Shown here piece by piece: positions 1-8,050 of a stretch of DNA of 64,000 bases (positions are counted from its first letter, which is position 1; each line of letters starts with the position of its first letter). This DNA is from Pseudomonas fortuita (GTDB lineage Bacteria; Pseudomonadota; Gammaproteobacteria; Pseudomonadales; Pseudomonadaceae), in assembly GCF_026898135.2 (NCBI RefSeq), contig NZ_CP114035.2, positions 1,715,501-1,779,500 on the forward strand. The letters run 5' to 3'. The notes under the pieces were generated by a model. The model worked only from the letters and a program-made list of their open reading frames with translations, searched no databases and was not told the origin of the DNA. The position numbers were made by a program, and so were the translations under genes.

Positions 1-91
1 GTTGCAGAAAGTGGTGTGTGGCGCGTACGGCGCGCAGCCAGATGTCGAGCAGCTGCGGGAAGTCTGCAGCAATGCCTTGGCGAATGATCAT
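1..91 (-). CDS. GNAT-family N-acetyltransferase, N-terminal part (cut by window edge)
   Basis: Only the first 30 codons lie inside the window, read leftwards from an ATG at position 91. They begin MIIRQGIAADFPQLL and continue through IWLRAVRATHHFL. This is the usual opening of small GNAT acetyltransferases (first beta strand, then the helix with the W-x-R-S/A-V-x-A-T-H-x-F signature). These enzymes transfer an acetyl group from acetyl-CoA to an amine. The acceptor cannot be told from this fragment, because the acetyl-CoA binding loop lies beyond the edge. Family recognition is by motif only. Confidence 0.6.
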   Translation of the reverse strand, partial: MIIRQGIAADFPQLLDIWLRAVRATHHFLQ

Positions 92-357
92 AGGGTCATC
101 CTGAATGTATAGATGGCAGATGGGCGCGCCAAAAGGTGGCGGCCATGCAGGTGTCGGCATCATGAATGACCGCTTCGCGATTTAACGCCTGGGCGGTGCA
201 CGGCAGGGGAAGCCGGAAGGGAAGATGGCAGAAGGTTACCCGGATTGCGCAGTGTGGGGCAATGCAGCCTGAGTCGGGTTTCCGGTTTTTACTCGACCGC
301 AATCCATATCGATGCTGGAATTGAGTCCGCACGTCATGGCCATGGCCGGGAGCCCCA

Positions 358-447
358 ATGAACCGCAACGAACTGCGCAAAGCCGATATCAACCTGATGG
401 TGGTGTTCGAAGCCCTGATGCAGGAGCGCAACCATGTCCCCGGTTGA
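358..447 (+). pseudogene. LysR-type regulator remnant (5' stub only)
   Basis: The 29-codon frame starts MNRNELRKADINLM and runs through VVFEALMQERN before ending in a short unrelated tail (HVPG) and a stop. The first 25 residues match the beginning of a well-known Pseudomonas class of LysR regulators, which normally continue into the helix-turn-helix (VTRVAEKLFLGQPTISAAL in typical members). Here that helix-turn-helix and the whole effector domain are absent, and a REP repeat cluster begins about 30 bases downstream. I read it as the leftover of a deleted regulator gene, possibly removed by recombination at the REP cluster. It is too short to be functional. Confidence 0.6.
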
Positions 448-474
448 AAATGTCAACGATGTCTCCGGTCTGTA

Positions 475-646
475 CCCTGGACAAGCCCGCTCCCACAAGT
501 AGCGTGCTTGCGCCCTCATAGAACGACCGCCAGCCCGTTGATCCAGCACGGGCTTTGTGGGAGCGGGCTTGTCCCGCGAACACCGGCAAAGCCGGTGCCA
601 GGCACCGCCTGTTCCATTCGCGGAACAAGCCTGCCCCCACAAGTGG
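475..646. repeat. REP palindrome cluster (three units)
   Basis: Three P. putida-type REP units are recognisable: one ending in AAGCCCGCTCCCACAAG near 485-499, an inverted one starting TTGTGGGAGCGGGCTTG near 552, and a third, more diverged one around 613-645 (ttcgcggaacaagcctgcccc). Between the last two is a small inverted repeat, ACCGGCAAAGCCGGTG. The cluster fills the space between the LysR stub and the end of the siderophore receptor gene. Confidence 0.8.
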
Positions 647-700
647 CTTACCTGCCGTCTTTGTTCTCTGCACAATCTCCCACAACTGCGTCGTGATCGC

Positions 701-3187
701 TTAGAACGTGCCTTGCAAGGTCACCATGAAATTGCGTGGCTCACCATAGAAATTGCCCCACGCCGGCGCACCGATGGTGGCGTAGTACTTCTTGTCGAAC
801 AGGTTGTTGCCGTTTAGCGCGACTGTCCAGTTCGGGTCGATGCGGTACTGCACGCGGCCGTTCCATACGGTGTAGCCTGCCTGCTCGACGCGGGTAGTGC
901 CGGTGGTGCGGAAGTTCTCGCTCTGGCTGTTCAGGCCGGCGCCGACGGTGAAGCGCTCCAGTGCACCGCCCAGCTGGTAGTCACCCCATACCTTGAGCAT
1001 GTGCCGCGGGATGAAGCTGGAGGTGAAGGTCAGCTCGGTGGGGTCGCTGTCTTCGATGGTATTCAGGTACTTGGTCTGGGTGTAGGTGTAACCCGCCAGC
1101 AGCTGCAGCCGCTCGATTGGCGAGCCGCTGATCTCGGCCTCGAAACCCTGGGCACGGACCTTGCCGCTGTCGGTGTAGCAATACCCGTCGCCTGACGGGC
1201 AGGCTTCGTTGTAGTCGGTTTCCGCACGGTGTTTCTCTACCGTACGGAACAGGTTGAACGAAGTGTTCAATGCGCCATCAAGCAGTTCGCCCTTGATGCC
1301 AATCTCGTAGTTTGCACCGGTCTTGGGCTGAAGCGACTGCCGCTCGGCGTTCACCTTGTCGCTCTGCGGCTGGAAGATGTCGGCGTAGCTGGCGTAGGCG
1401 GTCCACTGCTCGTTGAGGTCGTACAGCACGGCGGCAAATGGCGTAACCTGACCGTTTTCCTGGCTGCGGTTGTTCACCCAGTAATCGTAGAGCTGGGTAT
1501 AGGAGTCGCTCTTGTTGCGGTACCAGCTGACCCGTGCGCCCAGCACCAGGGTCAGCGGCTCTGCCAGCTTCAGCCGCAGGTTGGCGTAAGTGCCATATTG
1601 GGTGGTGGTGGAATCGGTTGGCACGCTGCCACCGCGGCTCGGGTTGACCAGATAATCGCCTTTGGACGGGTGTGGGAAGTTCGAGGTTGGGTTGAATGGG
1701 TCCTGCTTGGCGTTCAGCAGCATCAACGCGAAGTAATCATGGGTTTTCTGCCGGCTGGCGTTGGCGCCGATGATCAGCTCGTGCTGCAAGCCGAACGCCT
1801 CGAACTTGCCATCGACATAGCTATCGAAGCCGTAGTCGTCCTGGTCGTAGTCGAAGCGGCCGGCGCGCACGTTCATGCTGGCGGTGCTGGCGCCGACCGG
1901 CACCGTACCTTCGGAGTAGGCGTATTCGATGTCCTGGGTGTTGTGGGTGTAGATCGAGGCGAAGTTCAGCGTCCAGTCATCATTGAAGCGGTGCTTGAGG
2001 TCGGCAAAACCGGTAATACGCTGGCTTTGCAGGTCGTTCCAGCTGGCCCCCAGGCAGGTAGAGCGCGACAGCTTCAGGTCACTGCCATTGGCGTAGCGTG
2101 GCAGGCCGGAATAGCACGGTGTGGCATCGACATCCTCGTAGGCCAGGCCAAAGCCAAGGGTGGTGTCGGCGGTGACGTCCCAGTCGATGGCACCGTACAG
2201 TATCTGGTCCTGGCGCTTGGCCGTGTCATAGAAGTACTGACGGTCCTGCAGCGAGGCCACGGCGCGCCCGCGCACGGTGCCCGACTCGTTCAGCGGGCCG
2301 CCTACATCTACTTGGCCGCGGTAGTTGTCCCAGCTGCCGGCAGACAGGGTGACGGTGGTGGTGGCCTTTTCCTGGCCACGCTTGCGTACGAAGTTGACGC
2401 CGCCGGCGGAGGAGCCGGAGCCCTTCATCATGCCCGCCGCGCCCTTGAGGATTTCGACGCGGTCGTAGAACGCCATGTCGCTGGAAAAGCTGTTGGCCTG
2501 CACGTAGTTGCCGCCCACGTCCAGCGGCACGCCGTCATACTGGTACTGGCCGTCCAGGTTGAAACCACGGGAGTAGAAGTACTTGCCGCCCATGGGCGAG
2601 TCGTACACGGTGATGCCCGGGGTCTTGTCCAGCACCTGTTCCAGCGTATTGAGGTTCTGGTCGTCGAGCATCTTGCGGGTCATCACGGTGACCGACTGCG
2701 GGGTTTCCTTCAGCGTGTGCACGCCTTTGCCGATGGTTACTGCACGTGCCGTGTACGATTGGGTGCCCTCGCTGGTGGCGTCCAGCCGGTTGGCATCGAT
2801 GTTCAGTGGGCCCAGTTCCATGGCCGCGCCGTTGTTGGCAGGCATCAGCACGTAGCCGCCATTGCCCTGGCGTTGTGCCTGCAAGCCGCTATTGGCCAAC
2901 AGCCGCACCAGCCCTTCCTCGATGCTGTAGCTGCCTTCCAGGCCGGCGCTGCTCAAGTGGCGGGTCTGGGCGGTGTCGAACGAAATGGTCACGCCCGCCT
3001 GCACGCCGAACTGGGTGATGGCATTGCCCAGCGGGCCAGCGGCGACGTGGTAGGCGGTCTGGCTTTGGGCCATGGCCTGGGCAGGCATCAGCAGCAGGCC
3101 CGGCGCGCTGGCCAGGGACATGCCGAACAGCACCAGGCGCACGGCCTGGCTCAGCTTGGTTGCAGGGGTAGGGTGCAGGTGAGGCAT
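701..3187 (-). CDS. TonB-dependent ferric-siderophore receptor with N-terminal signalling (STN) domain
   Basis: The 828-residue outer-membrane receptor imports a ferric siderophore using TonB energy. A signal peptide (about residues 1-40, ending in AMAQ) precedes an STN/signalling domain (about 45-120), which touches the anti-sigma factor in the periplasm. The plug domain follows (about 150-255, with TVMTRKMLDDQ and the ILKGAAGMMKGSG region), then a 22-strand barrel closing in FMVTLQGTF, with the terminal Phe expected for outer-membrane assembly. I start at 3187 because GGAAGGA lies about 8 bases upstream; an in-frame ATG at 3208 has no such site. It lies 110 bases downstream of the FecR-like gene in a sigma/anti-sigma/receptor order. 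The siderophore is not known; FpvA-, FoxA- and FhuE-like receptors share this architecture. Confidence 0.9.
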   Translation of the reverse strand: MPHLHPTPATKLSQAVRLVLFGMSLASAPGLLLMPAQAMAQSQTAYHVAAGPLGNAITQFGVQAGVTISFDTAQTRHLSSAGLEGSYSIEEGLVRLLANSGLQAQRQGNGGYVLMPANNGAAMELGPLNIDANRLDATSEGTQSYTARAVTIGKGVHTLKETPQSVTVMTRKMLDDQNLNTLEQVLDKTPGITVYDSPMGGKYFYSRGFNLDGQYQYDGVPLDVGGNYVQANSFSSDMAFYDRVEILKGAAGMMKGSGSSAGGVNFVRKRGQEKATTTVTLSAGSWDNYRGQVDVGGPLNESGTVRGRAVASLQDRQYFYDTAKRQDQILYGAIDWDVTADTTLGFGLAYEDVDATPCYSGLPRYANGSDLKLSRSTCLGASWNDLQSQRITGFADLKHRFNDDWTLNFASIYTHNTQDIEYAYSEGTVPVGASTASMNVRAGRFDYDQDDYGFDSYVDGKFEAFGLQHELIIGANASRQKTHDYFALMLLNAKQDPFNPTSNFPHPSKGDYLVNPSRGGSVPTDSTTTQYGTYANLRLKLAEPLTLVLGARVSWYRNKSDSYTQLYDYWVNNRSQENGQVTPFAAVLYDLNEQWTAYASYADIFQPQSDKVNAERQSLQPKTGANYEIGIKGELLDGALNTSFNLFRTVEKHRAETDYNEACPSGDGYCYTDSGKVRAQGFEAEISGSPIERLQLLAGYTYTQTKYLNTIEDSDPTELTFTSSFIPRHMLKVWGDYQLGGALERFTVGAGLNSQSENFRTTGTTRVEQAGYTVWNGRVQYRIDPNWTVALNGNNLFDKKYYATIGAPAWGNFYGEPRNFMVTLQGTF

Positions 3188-3297
3188 TTCGTGATCCTTC
3201 CGAGTCATGGCAGAAAGTCGCTGTCGTCGCGGCTTGTGTCAGGGACGGACGAGAATCGAAATCAGCAAGATTGCGGCGAAAGTTTTTTCGCAATTGC

Positions 3298-4233
3298 TCA
3301 GGCGGGTTCCACACTCACCCAATAGCGGCTGAGGTAGCGCAGCTTCACGGGCAGTGTTTTTGGCAGGTTGGCCAAGGCGATATCGGTGTCGTCGATGCGG
3401 AATGCGCCGGATATGCTCATGGCCTGGATCGACGAGGCGCAGCGCAACACCCCTGGCCGATAACGCCCCAGCTCTTCGAGGAAGTCGCCCAGGCGCCAGT
3501 CGTTCACACTCAACATGCCATGCCGCCAGGCAGTCGAGTCAACGGGCAGGGCGTGCGGGGTGGCGAAGTCATTCTGGTCAAAACTCACCTGCTGCCCGGC
3601 TTGCAGTTGCAGCCTCCGCTCAACGTGGCGCTGCGGGCGAACCTCGACACTGGCCTGCAGTACCCCGACGCGCGTCTTGTGCGCGAGTTTGCGGATGCTG
3701 AACTCGGTGCTGCGGGCAAGGATACTGCCGTCCTCGGTGTGCACGATGAACGGACGGTGCTGCACCTCGCTGACAGGCCTGACCAGTATTTCTCCCTGGT
3801 ACAGCTGAATCGCCCGCACCTTCGTGTCATAGCGTACATCCAGCGCGGTACCCACGTTCAGCTCCAGCTGCGAGCCGTCCGCCAGCGCTAGGGTGCGTCG
3901 CTCACCCGTGCCGGTGCGTTGCTGTGCCAGCAAGGCGCGATAGGGCACCTGTTCGGCTGCCAGCCAGCTGCCGCCACCCATGGCTACCAGCAGGCCCAGC
4001 ACTTTCAGCACATCGCGGCGCTGCGCCTGCGCAGCGCCAAGGCTGGACAATGCTGCTTGCGCGGGCACCATGGCCCATTGCTGCTGCAGCTTCTCCACCC
4101 GCGCCCAGGCGGCAGCGTGGTGCGGGCTGGCCTGCAGCCATTGCCGCCACGCCTGGGTGCGGGTCTCGTCGCAGGCGCCATCGTTGAGCTGCACATACCA
4201 GGTGGCAGCGGCTTCGAGTGTCTTGAGATCCAT
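3298..4233 (-). CDS. FecR-family anti-sigma factor / sigma regulator
   Basis: This 311-residue inner-membrane protein relays the receptor's ligand-occupied state to the cognate ECF sigma factor. The N-terminal DUF4880-like domain has the usual WYVQLND and W..WL..SP.H..A..RVE signatures (residues about 10-50). A hydrophobic segment around residues 80-100 (VLKVLGLLVAMGGGSWLAA) crosses the membrane. The periplasmic FecR domain follows, with TGERRTLALADGSQLELN and the C-terminal part that contacts the receptor's STN domain. It starts 5 bases after the sigma gene stop, so the two are surely cotranscribed. In such systems a FecR protein is often both inhibitor and activator of its sigma; which applies here cannot be seen. 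Confidence 0.9.
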   Translation of the reverse strand: MDLKTLEAAATWYVQLNDGACDETRTQAWRQWLQASPHHAAAWARVEKLQQQWAMVPAQAALSSLGAAQAQRRDVLKVLGLLVAMGGGSWLAAEQVPYRALLAQQRTGTGERRTLALADGSQLELNVGTALDVRYDTKVRAIQLYQGEILVRPVSEVQHRPFIVHTEDGSILARSTEFSIRKLAHKTRVGVLQASVEVRPQRHVERRLQLQAGQQVSFDQNDFATPHALPVDSTAWRHGMLSVNDWRLGDFLEELGRYRPGVLRCASSIQAMSISGAFRIDDTDIALANLPKTLPVKLRYLSRYWVSVEPA

Positions 4234-4238
4234 CGCGT

Positions 4239-4739
4239 TCAGCCTTCAACTACCAGCAGGCAGCGGGTCATCGCCTTGATCAGGTGGTTCTTCACGGTGG
4301 TAACCGACACGCCGAAACGCTCAGCCGCAGCACCGTAGGTCAGGCCTTCAAGTTGAACGGCAAGGAAAATGGCGCGGGTCTTGGCGCCGAGTTCGTCGAG
4401 CAGGCTGTCCACGGCCACCAGCATTTCTATGATGGACAAGCGCACCTCCGGCGAGACGTCAACCGGCTCCGGGCGCAGGGCCAGGGCTTGCAGGTAGGCT
4501 TTTTCGATGGAGCGACGGCGGGCTTTGTCGATCAGCAGCGCGCGGGCTATAGCGCTGAGGTAGCTGCGCGGCTCGCGGATCGGCAACGGATTACGCGCGG
4601 TCATTACCCGCAAGAACGTGTCGTGCGCCAGGTCGGAAGCATCGGCGGCGTTGCCCAGGCGGGCGCGCAGCCAGCCCTTCAGCCAGCTGTTGTTTTCGCT
4701 GTACAGCTGGTGCAGGGCCTGGGGATCGAGCGTCGACAT
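4239..4739 (-). CDS. FecI-like ECF sigma factor (iron-uptake signalling)
   Basis: This 166-residue extracytoplasmic-function sigma factor would direct transcription of the downstream receptor gene when the ferric siderophore is bound. Region 2 includes ASDLAHDTFLRVM (about residues 34-46), and the region 4 helix-turn-helix is GLTYGAAAERFGVSVTTVKNH near the C terminus. Length and motif spacing are typical of the FecI subgroup. It is first in the sigma/FecR/receptor unit. No clear Shine-Dalgarno sequence precedes the ATG. A weak Fur-box-like stretch lies 20-40 bases upstream (separate entry). Confidence 0.92.
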   Translation of the reverse strand: MSTLDPQALHQLYSENNSWLKGWLRARLGNAADASDLAHDTFLRVMTARNPLPIREPRSYLSAIARALLIDKARRRSIEKAYLQALALRPEPVDVSPEVRLSIIEMLVAVDSLLDELGAKTRAIFLAVQLEGLTYGAAAERFGVSVTTVKNHLIKAMTRCLLVVEG

Positions 4740-4761
4740 GCGTCAAGACCGCAATATTAAT

Positions 4762-4780
4762 GGGAATTGATCGCATTGTC
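4762..4780 (-). promoter_or_regulatory. possible Fur box upstream of the fecI-like gene
   Basis: The 19-base stretch GGGAATTGATCGCATTGTC agrees with the Fur consensus GATAATGATAATCATTATC at only about 10 of 19 positions. The location, 23-41 bases before the sigma gene start, is where Fur normally sits in such systems. The match alone is weak and is supported mainly by context. Confidence 0.3.
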
Positions 4781-4824
4781 GTAGTAGGGCGGGCTGATTG
4801 CAAGGATCGTGTGCATGCACACAG

Positions 4825-4917
4825 CCTTGTGGGAGTGGGCGTGCCCGCGAAACAGGCAACACGTTGGATGGCACCGGCTCTGCCGGTGTTCGCGGGCATG
4901 CCCGCTCCCACAGAGGT
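4825..4917. repeat. REP inverted pair between fecI-like gene and lysA
   Basis: Two REP units face each other: TTGTGGGAGTGGGCGTGCCC (about 4828) and CGGGCATGCCCGCTCCCACA (about 4892-4911), separated by about 45 bases that include ACCGGCTCTGCCGGT. It occupies the gap between the divergent 5' end of the sigma gene and the 3' end of lysA. Confidence 0.85.
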
Positions 4918-4988
4918 TGCGCCAGCTTCTGGATCCTGAGCAAGGCAGTTGCTCACACAAAGGCAGGACGCACACATTGAAAACGTTG

Positions 4989-6221
4989 TTAGAACCCGGC
5001 CTCCAGGCTCAGCAGCTCCTGCACCGTCTGCCGCCGGCGAATCATCCGCAGCGCCCCGTCCTCGATCAGAAACTCCGGCAGTAACGGCCGGCTGTTGTAG
5101 TTCGACGACATCGATGCACCGTAGGCGCCGGCATCATGGATCACCAGCAGGTCGCCCACCTGTGCCTGAGGCAGGTCCTGCGGGGTCAGTTCCTGGTCAT
5201 CCTGGGTGAACACGTCACCCGATTCGCACAATGGCCCGGCCACAACAGTCGGCTGCCGTGGGCGGTCCACCGGCTGGCCGTTGGCGTCGAGCAGGGTCAT
5301 GCCGTGATAGGCGCCGTACATCGCCGGGCGCATCAGGTCGTTGAAGCCGGCGTCGATCATGACGAAGGTATTGCGGCCCACTTGCTTGACGGCACGCACT
5401 TCTGCTACCAGGTAGCCCGACTCGGCCACCAGGAAGCGCCCAGGCTCAATCTCCATGCGCACGGGGTGACCCAGCATGGCTTCGATTTCCTTGCGCGCCA
5501 CCGCCCAGGTCTGGGCGTAGCGCTGCAGGTCGACCGGCTTGTCAGTGCTGCGGTAAGGGGTGGACAGCCCGCCACCTATGGAGAACGCCTCGATGTCCAC
5601 GCCCAGGCGGCCGATCAGCTCGATCATCGAGCGAGCCACCTGTTCCAGGTGCTGGTAGTCCACCCCGGAACCAATGTGCATGTGCACGCCTACCAGGTGC
5701 AGGCCATGGGCCTTGATGCATGCCAGCGCCTCGTCCAGTTCCTCGTGCCAGATGCCGTGCTTGCTGTTTTCGCCGCCGGTGTTGGTCTTGCGGCTGTGGC
5801 CATGGCCGAAGCCCGGGTTGATGCGGACCCACACGCGGTGGCCGGGCGAGCGCTCACCCAGTTGGCGCAGCATGTCGATGGAGCCGGCGTTGACTTCGAT
5901 CTTTTCTGCCACCACGCGCTCCAGGGTTGGCCGGTCCAGCGCGTCGCACGTCAGCACCACGCCGGCAGGATCACCGTCCACGCTTGCACCCGCAGCGAAG
6001 GCCCGCTCCATTTCACCCAGCGACACGGCATCCAGCACCAGGCCGTGGGCGCGCATCAGGCGTAGCACATGCAGGTTGGGGTTGGCTTTCTGGGCGAAGC
6101 GTACGGTGTCGAATACGTTCAACTGCTCGACACGCTCGGCGATGGTACTGGCGTCGTACGCCCACAGCGGCGAGCCGTGCTGGCGAACCGCCTCGGCCAG
6201 AAGGGAGAAGGGTGCGGTCAT
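4989..6221 (-). CDS. lysA: diaminopimelate decarboxylase (lysine biosynthesis)
   Basis: This 410-residue fold-III PLP enzyme converts meso-diaminopimelate to L-lysine, the last step of the pathway. The PLP lysine is in RFAQKANPN (near residue 45), in the usual position of the family's Y-A-x-K-A-N motif. The glycine-rich phosphate-binding SIGGGLS, the substrate-binding EPGRF, and the dimer-interface GPLCESGD with the tyrosine region GAYGASMSSNYNSR near the C terminus are all present. I start at ATG 6221 (MTAPFSLL), since further-upstream frames run into the regulatory region. It is transcribed divergently from a LysR ortholog, the classical lysA-lysR arrangement of enteric bacteria. Pseudomonas genomes usually carry a second lysA elsewhere, so this copy may be the lysine-regulated one (inference). 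Confidence 0.93.
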   Translation of the reverse strand: MTAPFSLLAEAVRQHGSPLWAYDASTIAERVEQLNVFDTVRFAQKANPNLHVLRLMRAHGLVLDAVSLGEMERAFAAGASVDGDPAGVVLTCDALDRPTLERVVAEKIEVNAGSIDMLRQLGERSPGHRVWVRINPGFGHGHSRKTNTGGENSKHGIWHEELDEALACIKAHGLHLVGVHMHIGSGVDYQHLEQVARSMIELIGRLGVDIEAFSIGGGLSTPYRSTDKPVDLQRYAQTWAVARKEIEAMLGHPVRMEIEPGRFLVAESGYLVAEVRAVKQVGRNTFVMIDAGFNDLMRPAMYGAYHGMTLLDANGQPVDRPRQPTVVAGPLCESGDVFTQDDQELTPQDLPQAQVGDLLVIHDAGAYGASMSSNYNSRPLLPEFLIEDGALRMIRRRQTVQELLSLEAGF

Positions 6222-6273
6222 GGTGGCACTACTCGTATAAGGAAGGCCACGAGGATGAATCAAAGCGGGAATT

Positions 6274-6295
6274 CAGAAAAATAGCTATTTTTCTG
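6274..6295. promoter_or_regulatory. 22-bp perfect palindrome, candidate LysR operator between lysA and lysR
   Basis: Positions 6274-6295 form a perfect inverted repeat centred on AGCT at 6283-6286: arms CAGAAAAATAG and CTATTTTTCTG. It lies in the 123-base divergent region, 53 bases from the lysA start and 50 bases from the lysR start. LysR-type regulators bind such dyads (T-N11-A cores) between themselves and their divergent target. The assignment to LysR is inference from position and symmetry. Confidence 0.6.
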
Positions 6296-6344
6296 CCAGT
6301 CATTCATATCTGATATACCCATTGTCGACTCACCGGGTGCTGCC

Positions 6345-7250
6345 GTGAAACTGTCCGTCCGCCACATCGAAGTGTTCCGCGCCATCATGGCCGCTGGCAG
6401 TGTCACCGGGGCGGCGCGCCTGCTGTTCACCTCGCAGCCCACTGTCAGCCGCGAATTGGCGCGCCTGGAGCAGGTGACTGGCCTGAACCTGTTCGAACGC
6501 GAGGGAGGGCGCCTGGTGGCGACCGCCCAGGCGCTGCTGTTGATCGAAGAAGTCGAGCGGGCCTACGTCGGGCTGGAGCGGATCGATCGCTTTGCCCAGG
6601 CCATCCGCAATTTCGAGCAGGGGCGGCTGGCCATCACCTGCCTGCCGTTGTTTTCACAGACCTTGCTGCCCAAGGCCTGCCAGCGCTTCCACCAGCAGCA
6701 CCGCGGCGTGAGCGTGAGCATCCTGGCGCAGGAATCGCCGTTGCTGGAGGAGTCACTGGTCGCCCAGCAGCATGACCTTGGCCTGACCGAGGTGGAGCAG
6801 ATACCGCGCGGCGCTTATGGCGAATTGCTGTTCAGCGCCAACATGGTGTGCGTGCTGCCCGAGCATCACCCGTTGCAGGCCAAGGCCGAGTTGGAGCTGA
6901 GCGATTTTCACGAGGTCGATTTCATCAACCTGGCCAGCCTGGACACCTACCGGCAGCGCCTGGACCAGCACTTTCGCGCGGCGGGGGTGAACCGCCGCAC
7001 GGTGATCGAGACCACCAGTGCCGCCTCGGTGTGCGCCATGGTCAGGCAAGGCCTCGGGGTGGCGATCATCAACCCGCTGAGCGGCCTGGAGGCGGCCCAG
7101 GGCGGTTTGCCGATCCGCAGGTTGCGGGTGTCGGTGCCCTACCAGGTCATGCTGATACGCCCCGACCACCGGCCGGCATCGGCAGCGGTGGAGCCGTTTT
7201 GCGAAGCGCTGCGGGTGCAGGCTAAAGCAATGCAGGCAGCATTGCGCTAG
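6345..7250 (+). CDS. lysR: LysR, transcriptional activator of lysA
   Basis: This 301-residue LysR-family regulator has an N-terminal winged helix-turn-helix (residues about 5-64, with GSVTGAARLLFTSQPTVSREL) followed by the effector-binding domain. It closely resembles E. coli LysR as I recall it, including CLPLFSQTLLPKAC, ESPLLEE, HDLGLTEVEQ, TTSAASVCAMVRQGLGVAIINPLSG and HRPASA. With its divergent position next to lysA, this makes it the lysA activator that senses diaminopimelate and lysine. The start codon is GTG at 6345 (VKLSVRHIEVFRAIM) and has no strong Shine-Dalgarno site. Confidence 0.9.
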   Translation: MKLSVRHIEVFRAIMAAGSVTGAARLLFTSQPTVSRELARLEQVTGLNLFEREGGRLVATAQALLLIEEVERAYVGLERIDRFAQAIRNFEQGRLAITCLPLFSQTLLPKACQRFHQQHRGVSVSILAQESPLLEESLVAQQHDLGLTEVEQIPRGAYGELLFSANMVCVLPEHHPLQAKAELELSDFHEVDFINLASLDTYRQRLDQHFRAAGVNRRTVIETTSAASVCAMVRQGLGVAIINPLSGLEAAQGGLPIRRLRVSVPYQVMLIRPDHRPASAAVEPFCEALRVQAKAMQAALR

Positions 7251-7274
7251 CGCCTGACTCTCCCAAGGGGTTTT

Positions 7275-7402
7275 GTGCTGCCTGTGCCGGCCTCATCGCC
7301 GGCAAGCCAGCTCCCACAGGTGCTGCACATGGCTTGAGGCAGAGGTGGTCGGGGTGGGCGCTGGCTTGCCGGCGATGAGGCCAGTACAGGCAACAACGGT
7401 CG
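7275..7402. repeat. REP-like inverted pair after lysR
   Basis: Two diverged REP-type units face each other: GCCGGCCTCATCGCCGGCAA (about 7288) and TTGCCGGCGATGAGGCC (about 7365-7381). They differ from the main REP type by having GCCGGCAAGCCAGCTCCCAC in place of GCGGG..CCCGCTCCCAC. The pair fills the convergent gap between lysR and the next gene. Confidence 0.8.
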
Positions 7403-7423
7403 GTCCTATGTGCAATCTGCGGT

Positions 7424-7720
7424 TCAGAGTTCGCAGACGAAGGTCCCGGTCCCGGTCAGGATGTTTTCCAGGGTTTGCTTCACTTCGTCCAGGTCACTCA
7501 GGTCGCTGGTGAGGTGGATCTCCAGCACCTCGTCCCCCTTAAGCGCATCCTGGTCGCCGGCCGCCACTTCGATCAGCAGGCGCTTGGCACTCAGCGTCAC
7601 CTTCAGCCCATCGAGCGTCGACGGCTCGTCATCCAGGGTCAGGTCGACGGTGTCTTCGTCCGGGTAGCGGGTAAGCAGGAACATCTGACCCTTGTCGCTG
7701 TGGCAGCACAGGGTCGCCAT
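7424..7720 (-). CDS. small acidic conserved protein of unknown function
   Basis: The 98-residue product starts MATLCCHSDKGQMFLLTRYPDEDTV and is rich in Asp and Glu, ending GTFVCEL. I see no signal peptide, membrane segment or known domain. I chose ATG 7720 because GAGGA stands about 9 bases before it; an in-frame ATG at 7777 would add MQINTALLFATPCDDEEDN but has no clear ribosome site. The codon pattern and composition look like a real gene. Similar short acidic proteins occur in other pseudomonads next to gdhB, from memory. Function is not assigned. Confidence 0.7.
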   Translation of the reverse strand: MATLCCHSDKGQMFLLTRYPDEDTVDLTLDDEPSTLDGLKVTLSAKRLLIEVAAGDQDALKGDEVLEIHLTSDLSDLDEVKQTLENILTGTGTFVCEL

Positions 7721-8050
7721 GTTGTCTTCCTCGTCATCGCAAGGGGTGGCGAACAGCAGGGCGGTGTTGATTTGCATGAGCAGGCTCGGATCAAAGGAAA
7801 CGGAAGGGAATTCTGACAGTCTTGCGTACAGGCATAAACGTAAAGTTACCGCCCCTTGACCGAAATTGTCGCAGCGCTGCAAGCGTTGATGACCGATCAG
7901 TCGTTAAGCTTCGCCGAGCCCTGAGCGTGCCTGTGCACGTTCGACGCCTGGTTTTACCGTCCGCCTTGCCACGGGTTGGCTATCGTTGATCCGTACACGG
8001 CGCACGCAGCGACGCTTCAATTATTACAAAGCCCAAGCGGAGTACCACAG

